The notes below the pieces were generated by a model. The model saw only the letters and a list, made by a program, of their open reading frames with translations. It had not been told where the DNA came from and ran no database searches. Of a stretch of DNA of 64,000 nt, positions 19,535 through 26,533 are shown one piece after another. Positions within the stretch are counted from its first letter, which is position 1; each line of letters starts with the position of its first letter. The position numbers and the translations under genes were made by a program. Source of the stretch: Prochlorococcus sp. AG-347-L19 (GTDB lineage Bacteria > Cyanobacteriota > Cyanobacteriia > PCC-6307 > Cyanobiaceae). The stretch is taken from the NCBI GenBank assembly GCA_003278895.1, contig QCCO01000002.1, positions 1 to 64,000 on the forward strand, read 5' to 3'.

Positions 19535-20413
19535 ATGCAAAAATTATCTCCTATTGAAATTAACGAAATTTGTGAAGAATTAGGTGAAACCTATCCAAAA
19601 AGTATTGAACAAGTACATGGTGGCGATATTCATAATGCATGGCGAATAGAATTCTCAAACAAAAAGTTATTCCTTAAAAGAAACATTAGAAACAAAAAAT
19701 TTCTTGAATTTGAAAAATATTGTCTCCAAAATTTGAGAAAATACACTAATCAAGAAAACTTAGTTATTCCTGAAGTTATTGCATATAAAAATATAAAAAA
19801 TATAGAGATTCTTTTAATTGAATGGATAGATATGCATAACTTTGACCAAAAAAAGCTTGGAAAAGGTTTGGGTGAATTGCACTTGAAATCAGCTGAATCT
19901 AACCCCAAAATGTTTGGGTTTCCAGTTGAGGGTTTTATCGGAACAACAGATCAGAAGAAAGGCATGGAAGATAATTGGATTGATTGTTTTTTAAACTTAA
20001 GGATAATACCTCAACTATTAATTCTCAAATCGACGACTTTAGATAAAGAAATTATAAATAAAGTTAAAGAAAAAATTAAATCAGAATTGCTGAATCACAG
20101 ACCAACAAATGCTCTAGTTCATGGTGATTTGTGGTCAGGCAATGCAGGTACGGATAACAGTGGAAAGGGGGTTATTTTTGACCCGGCATCTTGGTGGGCA
20201 GATAATGAAGTAGATATAGCTATGACAAAATTATTTGGAGGTTTTAGAAAAGAATTTTATGAAGAATATCATAGAGTTTTTCCTATAAAAAACGGATTTG
20301 AAAAAAGAATTATTATTTATAATTTCTACCATGTATTAAATCACGCCAATATGTTTGGAGGAGGGTACTTAAAACAAGTTAAAGATTACGTAAAAGCAAT
20401 ACTCAATATGTAA
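19535..20413 (+). CDS. Fructosamine kinase family protein
   Basis: 292 residues with a kinase-like fold of the fructosamine-3-kinase/aminoglycoside phosphotransferase group. N-terminal GGDIHNAWRIE, catalytic loop HGDLWSGN at 196-203, and DPA at 216-218 in place of DFG. Bacterial members phosphorylate sugars attached to protein amines (ribulosamines, erythrulosamines) so that the adduct falls off. That would be protein repair in a cell rich in pentose phosphates; this is inference. It converges with the CURT1/CAAD gene, 7 bp apart. Confidence 0.88.
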   Translation: MQKLSPIEINEICEELGETYPKSIEQVHGGDIHNAWRIEFSNKKLFLKRNIRNKKFLEFEKYCLQNLRKYTNQENLVIPEVIAYKNIKNIEILLIEWIDMHNFDQKKLGKGLGELHLKSAESNPKMFGFPVEGFIGTTDQKKGMEDNWIDCFLNLRIIPQLLILKSTTLDKEIINKVKEKIKSELLNHRPTNALVHGDLWSGNAGTDNSGKGVIFDPASWWADNEVDIAMTKLFGGFRKEFYEEYHRVFPIKNGFEKRIIIYNFYHVLNHANMFGGGYLKQVKDYVKAILNM

Positions 20414-20420
20414 TTTTTAA

Positions 20421-20786
20421 CTACCCTAAATATGTCTTCTTGAGATTTTGTACCTTATCTAAAACAGCTTCACGATTTTCACTGGTACGAAGATTTTGCC
20501 AGCTCCATTGACCGACAACAATTACGCCTAGTAGTTCTAATAAACCAGGGAGAATTGGGAAAAAGTTTATCGTGTCAATGACAACTTTAATTATTATCTG
20601 AGCTATTACGACAACAGCAATTATGCCTGCCGCCTTGCCGTACTTACCCATTTGAGTCCAATCAACATTACCAAGGGTTTCGTTGACTTTTCCCATAACA
20701 TCAGAGTACTTCTCTGAAAAACTTTTGGTTTCTGAGCTTGTATCGGAGCCGGAGTCTTGGTTTGACTCTGGAGTGTTATCACTCAT
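20421..20786 (-). CDS. CURT1/CAAD-domain thylakoid membrane protein
   Basis: 121 residues. A polar, Ser/Asp-rich N-terminus (1-25) precedes an amphipathic stretch (about 30-50), two membrane segments (about 51-70 and 77-94) and a C-terminal amphipathic helix. This is the CAAD architecture found fused to cyanobacterial aminoacyl-tRNA synthetases and as stand-alone CURT1, which bends thylakoid edges. Identification is from architecture and the typical GQWSWQNLRTSENRE end. Probably acts in thylakoid membrane shape. Confidence 0.8.
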   Translation of the reverse strand: MSDNTPESNQDSGSDTSSETKSFSEKYSDVMGKVNETLGNVDWTQMGKYGKAAGIIAVVVIAQIIIKVVIDTINFFPILPGLLELLGVIVVGQWSWQNLRTSENREAVLDKVQNLKKTYLG

Positions 20787-21079
20787 GAATTCAGTAAACT
20801 TAATATATGAACCAGACAGTATCGGAAAAAACGTCTATTGACTACCTTTTTGTTGTGCAAAATTCCGAACCGAAACATTTTGTATTTTTTAGAAGCATTA
20901 GTATATAGCGTTTTTGAAGATATTTAAACTTTAAATTGATTTATAAAAACTTCACATTATGGTCTAGTTCTAACAAAAACATTAATAAATCCCAGTAATG
21001 GGAAAAATTTAAAAGGCTAAAGATTTTATTTTAATTATTATGTTTTCATAGTTTAGCTCGCAAACATTAAGGGATCAAA
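20787..21079. other. Divergent spacer CURT1/CAAD - moeZ
   Basis: 293 bp without a credible open frame. It holds the promoters of the two outward-facing genes. A small perfect hairpin TCCCA-GTAA-TGGGA is at 20990-21003, about 80 bp before moeZ, with a GNRA-type loop on the plus strand. No T-run follows on the plus strand. AAGGGA lies before the moeZ ATG. Confidence 0.5.
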
Positions 21080-22225
21080 ATGTCCAAAGATATCAAATTT
21101 AATTTCTTAAACTCTGATGAAGAAGAAAGATATCAAAAACATTTAACCCTCAAAGAGATCGGTTATGAGGGTCAACTATATCTGAAAAACAGCTCAGTAT
21201 TATGCATTGGTGCAGGGGGGCTTGGGTCTTCCGTTTTGCTTTATTTAGCTGCAGCAGGAATTGGGAGAATTGGAATAGTTGATAACGATCAAGTTGAAAA
21301 GTCTAATCTCCAGAGACAAATAATTCATGAAACAAATACTATTGGTAATCTTAAAATTGATTCTGCTATGGAAAGAATTAAAAAAATCAATCCTAATTGT
21401 GAAATATTAACTTTTTCAAAGAGAATTAATCCTAAAAATGCTCTTAAATTAATAGAGGAGTTTGATGTTATTTGTGATTGCTCGGATAACTTTGGCACAA
21501 GATATTTAATAAACGATTCATGCCTGATATTAAATAAACCCTTAGTCTTTGGAAGTGTACAAGGCTTTGAAGGGCAAGTGAGTGTTTTTAATTTACATAA
21601 AAATAGTCCTAATTTAAGAGACTTACTTCCAGAATCACCTTCAAAAAATGCTGCCCCTAGTTGTGCAGAATACGGGGTTGTGGGCGTTTCAACAGGTTTA
21701 ATAGGAATTCTTCAGGTTAATGAAATTATCAAAATCATTTTGAAAAAAGGTGAAATTTTAGATGGGAAGATTTTAATTTTTGATCTATTGAATATGAATA
21801 TGAAAAAATTACATCTAAAAAGTGATCAATCAAATAAACTAATAAAAAATCTGTCTCAGTTTAAGAGCTTTTATAATAGTGATGAATGTCGTGAGAAAAA
21901 CGATAAAATAAACAGCATTAATGCTAATGACTTTAAATATTTATACAAAGCAAAACCTAACAAAATTCTTTTAATTGATGTAAGAGAAAATGAAGAATTT
22001 TCTAAATCTGCTTTAAAGGGATCTATCTCTATTCCCTTAAGTCATTTGAACCAAGAATCCGACATACAATTTATTCAAAAAGAAAGTTTAAATAAAGAGG
22101 TTTTCACTATATGTAAATCGGGGAAACGTTCTGAAAAAGCTTCAAGAATCTTATCAAAATTCAAAATTCAGTCAAGATCTATTGAAGGCGGCATTGAAAA
22201 GATAAAAAAAATATTGTGCAATTAA
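21080..22225 (+). CDS. moeZ: MoeZ-type adenylyltransferase/sulfurtransferase
   Basis: Activates the C-terminus of a ThiS/MoaD-like sulfur carrier by adenylation and loads it with sulfur. The 381-residue protein has an E1-like domain (nucleotide loop GAGGLG at 44-49, catalytic Cys195 in APSCAEYGVVGV) and a C-terminal rhodanese domain from about residue 285 with active Cys345 in ICKSGKRS. The two CxxC pairs that hold zinc in E. coli MoeB are absent, as in other MoeZ-like proteins (first pair replaced around SPNLRDLLPE). Which sulfur carrier it serves is not shown here. Confidence 0.87.
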   Translation: MSKDIKFNFLNSDEEERYQKHLTLKEIGYEGQLYLKNSSVLCIGAGGLGSSVLLYLAAAGIGRIGIVDNDQVEKSNLQRQIIHETNTIGNLKIDSAMERIKKINPNCEILTFSKRINPKNALKLIEEFDVICDCSDNFGTRYLINDSCLILNKPLVFGSVQGFEGQVSVFNLHKNSPNLRDLLPESPSKNAAPSCAEYGVVGVSTGLIGILQVNEIIKIILKKGEILDGKILIFDLLNMNMKKLHLKSDQSNKLIKNLSQFKSFYNSDECREKNDKINSINANDFKYLYKAKPNKILLIDVRENEEFSKSALKGSISIPLSHLNQESDIQFIQKESLNKEVFTICKSGKRSEKASRILSKFKIQSRSIEGGIEKIKKILCN

Positions 22226-22240
22226 TTTTTTAAGAATAAG

Positions 22241-23401
22241 TTAGTAATCTACACCTCTTTTCAAATCAACTCCAACATTTGCATAATGCTTATGACAAAC
22301 CATTTCAGAGTAAACATCAGCCAGTTCAAAGTATGAAGGTTCATTTTTACACCTCCCAGTAATTACAACTTCTGTATCTGCTGGTTTTTTTAAGAGCGTT
22401 TGATGTATCGGTTCCACAGGTAATAACTCTAAATCAACAGTTGGATTCAATTCATCTAGAATGATTGTCTTATACAAGCCAGACAAAATAGCAGCCTTAG
22501 CAATTTCCCAAGCTCTTTCGGCCTCAACATAATCGATTGGTTGTTGCTGACCTCTCCATACGATAGCATCTCTGCCTGAACGCAAATGATCTACTAAATG
22601 AGGGTAACTCTCTCTCAAAGCTTCAATGGCAGCATCTTCGGTATATCCATTTCCACCTTTTAACCACTGTAATATTAAAACTCTGTGACTTTTATCTTGA
22701 GATATTCCTTTACCGATAGCTTGAAGAGCCTTACCGAGTGCACTTGTGGATTTACCCTTTCCTTCACCTGTATAAATCTCAATTCCACCACAAGAACTAC
22801 TTTGTTTGGTTAGTTCTGATGAGTCTCCTATCAAACGTGGTCTCATTTCTGAATGGAGTTGAGATATTCTTACCAAAGAGGGCGGGGCTGCCCTTCCAGT
22901 AATAATTATTTCTAATCCATCTGGACGATTTTGAAGAGAATCAACTACTTCATTAATATCAAGCATTCCTAAATCAAGAACTGGATTTAACTCATCCAGT
23001 ACAACTACAGAATAAAGAGAACTAGCAATTGCTCCTTTAGCAATATTCCAACCTCTTTCGGCCTCACCAACATCAAACTTTGTGACTTGGTCAGCAGTAA
23101 AGAATTCAGATCTTCCTGTCCTTACATGGTCAATTAAATGTGGAAAGCCTCTTTGTAAAGCCTCTATAGCTGAATCCTCGTCATATGGCCTCTCAGGGCC
23201 TTTTAAAAATCTTAGAAGTAAAACTCTTGACTGTCTTTTTTCGCATATTCCTAATCCTATTGTCCTAAGAACTACGCCCAATGCAGCTTGGCTTTTCCCT
23301 TTACCCTCTCCATCATAAATATGTAATTGACCTTTTGATCTCTCTTGACTGTCACTTGCTGTGACAATTCCAATTCCTCTATTTTTACTCGTATTCGTCA
23401 A
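22241..23401 (-). CDS. cobO: Tandem-domain cob(I)alamin adenosyltransferase (CobO/BtuR)
   Basis: Transfers adenosyl from ATP to the cobalt of corrinoids. The usual CobO is about 200 residues; this 386-residue protein is two CobO domains in a row. Walker A GEGKGKS occurs at 31-37 and again at 212-218; DELNP at 136-140 and 316-320; IIITGR and VVITGR close each domain. Only the second copy ends with the VGVDLKRGVDY tail that matches the family C-terminus. Both copies keep their ATP-binding residues, so either intramolecular pairing or specialisation is possible. Divergent from larE. Confidence 0.87.
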   Translation of the reverse strand: MTNTSKNRGIGIVTASDSQERSKGQLHIYDGEGKGKSQAALGVVLRTIGLGICEKRQSRVLLLRFLKGPERPYDEDSAIEALQRGFPHLIDHVRTGRSEFFTADQVTKFDVGEAERGWNIAKGAIASSLYSVVVLDELNPVLDLGMLDINEVVDSLQNRPDGLEIIITGRAAPPSLVRISQLHSEMRPRLIGDSSELTKQSSSCGGIEIYTGEGKGKSTSALGKALQAIGKGISQDKSHRVLILQWLKGGNGYTEDAAIEALRESYPHLVDHLRSGRDAIVWRGQQQPIDYVEAERAWEIAKAAILSGLYKTIILDELNPTVDLELLPVEPIHQTLLKKPADTEVVITGRCKNEPSYFELADVYSEMVCHKHYANVGVDLKRGVDY

Positions 23402-23509
23402 TTGAACAAAATTAGTAAATTTAATCTAAGATATAGATAAGAATATTATTAAAGATTTAATAATAAATTCAACCTATACATAGGTAATTTGAATTTTAAA
23501 GTAATTAGC

Positions 23510-24334
23510 ATGTTCAATCAACTAGAAATTCTCTCTGATGAACAAAGTGAAAAGCTTTATACAATTAGAAGATACATTAAGAATTTTGATAGTGTTTGTA
23601 TTGCTTATTCCGGAGGAGTAGACAGTACATTAGTAGCATCATTAGCATTCGAGCAACTAGGTAGCAAAGCAATTGCTATAACTGGTATTTCTCCTGCATT
23701 AGCCAATAGTCTTCGTGAAGAAGCAAGAAGGCAAGCAAAATGGATTGGAGTAAAGCATTTAGAAATTAAAACATCAGAATTAGACCAATCAAGTTACAGT
23801 CAAAATCCTAAGGATAGGTGCTTTGCATGCAAAAAAGAGCTCCACAAACATACAACCTACCTTTCTAAAAAACTTAATTACGAGATTGTTTTAGATGGAG
23901 TTAATCTGGATGATCTTAAAGATTATAGACCAGGTATACAAGCTTCAAAACAAGCAGGAGTTATCTCTCCCCTTGCAAAATTTAAAGTTTCAAAACAAGA
24001 CATTAGGGATATATCAAGAGCATTGGGTTTCCCCTGGTGGGATAAACCTGCTCAACCTTGCTTATCATCAAGATTTCCTTATGGCCATGAAATAACTAGT
24101 GAAAGGCTAAAAATGGTTGAGAAAGCAGAAGAGTATCTTAAAGAATGTGGATTATCGGAGGTTAGAGTAAGATGCCAAGGCTCAACTGCAAGAATAGAAA
24201 TCCCCCAAGATGAATTAAAGCATTTTTTTAACAACTATAACTTTAATGAGTTAGTTCAATACTTTTCTAATTTGGGATTTAATTGCACAAGTTTAGATCT
24301 TGAAGGCCTAATAAGCGGAAAATTAAATAGGTAA
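23510..24334 (+). CDS. larE: LarE-like ATP-dependent sacrificial sulfurtransferase
   Basis: LarE adenylates a nicotinic-acid-derived precursor and donates sulfur during synthesis of the nickel-pincer cofactor. The 274-residue protein has the PP-loop SGGVDS at 34-39, a CFAC pair at 104-107 and QPCLSSRFPYG with Cys184, which by motif would be the sacrificial cysteine. The ATG at 23510 is preferred over an in-frame TTG seven codons upstream. No larA, larB or larC is in the window. It converges with speD (5 bp). Confidence 0.85.
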   Translation: MFNQLEILSDEQSEKLYTIRRYIKNFDSVCIAYSGGVDSTLVASLAFEQLGSKAIAITGISPALANSLREEARRQAKWIGVKHLEIKTSELDQSSYSQNPKDRCFACKKELHKHTTYLSKKLNYEIVLDGVNLDDLKDYRPGIQASKQAGVISPLAKFKVSKQDIRDISRALGFPWWDKPAQPCLSSRFPYGHEITSERLKMVEKAEEYLKECGLSEVRVRCQGSTARIEIPQDELKHFFNNYNFNELVQYFSNLGFNCTSLDLEGLISGKLNR

Positions 24335-24339
24335 ATATT

Positions 24340-24777
24340 TTATTGAACAGCAGTTCTGATCTGTTTTGGTACGGCTGAAGGTGGATTTCGCGCAATTACA
24401 CGCAAAGAATGTTCTTTAGCCATCAAAGATTCAATTAAATATTGACTAGCTAGTTCAGGCATCATATTTTGACCACATGTAAAAATATCCACTGCAGAAT
24501 AATTAGATTCAGGCCAAGTATGTATTGAAATATGAGACTCTGCCAGTAATGCAATTGCCGTAACCCCCTGAGGTTCAAATTTATTACTTATCAAATTCAG
24601 AACCGTTGCATTTGCCAATTTAGAAGCTCTGTTTAAAATACAGCGCAAATAGGATTCATCATTTAATTTTTCGCAATCGCATTTATAAAGTTCCAACAGA
24701 AGGTGTTTACTTTGATGACTTAATTTTTGCTCATCACTAAGTGAACCTACAATTTGACTTTTGTTGTATACTTCCAT
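24340..24777 (-). CDS. speD: S-adenosylmethionine decarboxylase proenzyme
   Basis: Makes decarboxylated AdoMet for spermidine synthesis. The 145-residue protein is the small prokaryotic type. Self-cleavage is expected between Glu80 and Ser81 in AESHISIHTWPE, which turns Ser81 into the pyruvoyl group; the conserved FTCG follows near residue 98. It lies 52 bp downstream of recF on the same strand. Confidence 0.93.
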   Translation of the reverse strand: MEVYNKSQIVGSLSDEQKLSHQSKHLLLELYKCDCEKLNDESYLRCILNRASKLANATVLNLISNKFEPQGVTAIALLAESHISIHTWPESNYSAVDIFTCGQNMMPELASQYLIESLMAKEHSLRVIARNPPSAVPKQIRTAVQ

Positions 24778-24829
24778 TTAAGAAATTGATATGAGTTTAA
24801 GATTAGCTAAAAACCATTACTTTTTAAAA

Positions 24830-25921
24830 TTATAAGTTAATCATTTGAGAAGAGGCTAAGAAAGACTGATTAAATTTATCTAAATGTGTCGCACTTATAA
24901 AACATTGACTATCTTTGCCAACAGAATTTAATAACAAATTTTGCCTGGTTAAATCTAATTCCGCCAAGACATCATCCAATATAAGTATTGGAGGAACATT
25001 TAGTGTTTTATTTAATAAATCTAGTTCAGCCATCTTTAAAGCCAAGATAAAAGTCCTTTGCTGTCCCGATGAACCATATTTTCTAACTGAAACATTATTG
25101 ATTAGAAACTCAATATCATCACGATGAGGTCCAAAATTACATTTACCAGTAAATGCTTCTATTGAACGCTGATTTAAGAGTTGTTCTGATATTTTTTTAA
25201 TAATAACTTCTTCTTCTTCTTCTTCTGGACTTATATTTTGAATGCCCGAAAGATAATTTATATCTATTTGCTCTTTAGATTTACTTAAATGATTATGCCA
25301 ATATTCAACATATGGTTTTATTTTTAATAAAGCCCTTCTTCTGCGTCGAAAAATTCTGGTACTTATAATTGACATTTGAATATCAAAGCTTTCAACAATA
25401 TCTAAGGATTGGGTTTTTAAGAAACTTTCCGAACGCCAATAATGACTTCTTTGCTTTAAAAGCCTGTTAAATCTACTTATCAAGTCTAAGTAGACTGGCT
25501 CAAGCTGAGATACGATTTTATCAATCCAAGTTCTTCGATAACTTGGCTCACTTCTAACAATATCTATATCATTAGAACAGAAACATACACTCCGAATATA
25601 ATTCTTTATTTCGCTCTGTTTTTTCAAGATTGATTCATTGACGTAAATTCTTTTAGGACCTTTTCGGAATAAATTTAATTTTAAATCGTCTTTAAAATTT
25701 ATCTGTCCTATGACTACAGCCATATCACTACCATTCTCTATTAAATCTTTATCGCTTAATGCTCTATTAGATTTTAATTGACTTAAAAATTCAACCGATT
25801 CAAGTAAATTTGACTTGCCAATACCATTACAGCCAAGAACAATTGCTCTTTGCTCTTTTAAATCTATTTCAAAACTTTTATGGTTCCGAAAATTTTTAAT
25901 TTTTAATTTATTTAAAAAAAT
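24830..25921 (-). CDS. recF: DNA repair protein RecF, start codon anomalous
   Basis: RecF loads RecA at gapped DNA with RecO and RecR. The frame covers the full family: IFLNKLKIKNFRNHKSF at the N-terminus, Walker A GCNGIGKSN, and the ABC-like end with SSGQQRTFILAL and LILDDVLAELD. The first in-frame ATG is at 25723, after Walker A, so it cannot be the true start. No ATG, GTG or TTG exists in frame upstream as far as the stop near 25996. The RecF homology begins at ATT 25919-25921. Two ATGs just upstream (25938, 25934) are out of frame across an A8/T7 run. Either ATT initiates, slippage restores frame, or a one-base error is present. Confidence 0.8.
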   Translation of the reverse strand: MFLNKLKIKNFRNHKSFEIDLKEQRAIVLGCNGIGKSNLLESVEFLSQLKSNRALSDKDLIENGSDMAVVIGQINFKDDLKLNLFRKGPKRIYVNESILKKQSEIKNYIRSVCFCSNDIDIVRSEPSYRRTWIDKIVSQLEPVYLDLISRFNRLLKQRSHYWRSESFLKTQSLDIVESFDIQMSIISTRIFRRRRRALLKIKPYVEYWHNHLSKSKEQIDINYLSGIQNISPEEEEEEVIIKKISEQLLNQRSIEAFTGKCNFGPHRDDIEFLINNVSVRKYGSSGQQRTFILALKMAELDLLNKTLNVPPILILDDVLAELDLTRQNLLLNSVGKDSQCFISATHLDKFNQSFLASSQMINL

Positions 25922-25998
25922 TTTTTTTGTGCATTCATTAATTAAATTAGCTAAGTTTAAAATATTTAGATTTTCTTTAAAGAAATTGAAAAATTAAA

Positions 25999-26072
25999 GG
26001 GCATGTAGCTCAGTTGGATAGAGCATCAGATTCCGGTTCTGAGAGTCGGGGGTTCGAATCCCTCCATGCTCG
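25999..26072 (+). tRNA. tRNA-Arg (anticodon CCG)
   Basis: Acceptor GGGCATG pairs with CATGCTC (one G-T), D arm AGCTCAGTTGGATAGAGC, anticodon stem TCAGA/TCTGA around TTCCGGT giving anticodon CCG, and T arm GGGGGTTCGAATCCCTC. Discriminator G. It is divergent from recF, with about 77 bp between it and the recF ATT. Confidence 0.95.
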
Positions 26073-26083
26073 TAACATAATTT

Positions 26084-26530
26084 TTAAAGTTTATATCCCA
26101 TTACTCTTATTCCACTTGGATCTAATATAAATCCATTTTGTTCTAAACTTAGAAATGAAGATACTGGAGCCTGTACAGAAATACTGCATCCAGGCATTTC
26201 TCTATTTATTTTCTCAAGAGTTACTTGAAGCAATATTGAATAATAAAGTTGCTGATTATTATCTGCCAATGCACTTAAATTCCACAAGTTAGCATTCAGT
26301 CCCCTGTCGGAAGTAACCCTTACAAAGCCATATAATTTATTATTTAATTCACTTTGTATAGTAAAAAAGAAATTACTTTTTTGAATAGCTTCAGAGAGAG
26401 GTTTTATTGGAAATGTCTCACAACCACAATTAGCTAAAAGTTTGTTAACTTCTTTAGCTAATGGTATTTGAGAAGAGTTAACAAAATAACCTTCTGGAAG
26501 AACAAGTTTTTTTTTAGAAAAATATTGCAA
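26084..26530 (-). CDS. GNAT-like protein, motif degraded
   Basis: 148 residues resembling the GCN5-related N-acetyltransferase fold: a central beta strand NKLYGFVRVTSD, a helix after WNLSALADNNQQLYYSILLQVTLEKI, and the typical ending SFLSLEQNGFILDP. The acetyl-CoA pyrophosphate loop (Q/RxxGxG/A) is not recognisable, so catalytic ability is uncertain. It starts 3 bp after ppc and is probably in the same transcript. Substrate unknown. Confidence 0.65.
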   Translation of the reverse strand: MQYFSKKKLVLPEGYFVNSSQIPLAKEVNKLLANCGCETFPIKPLSEAIQKSNFFFTIQSELNNKLYGFVRVTSDRGLNANLWNLSALADNNQQLYYSILLQVTLEKINREMPGCSISVQAPVSSFLSLEQNGFILDPSGIRVMGYKL

Positions 26531-26533
26531 TTA

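Noticed and set aside
20990..21003. Hairpin TCCCA-GTAA-TGGGA as a terminator
   Set aside because: No adequate T-run follows on either strand; it is listed only as a feature of the spacer.
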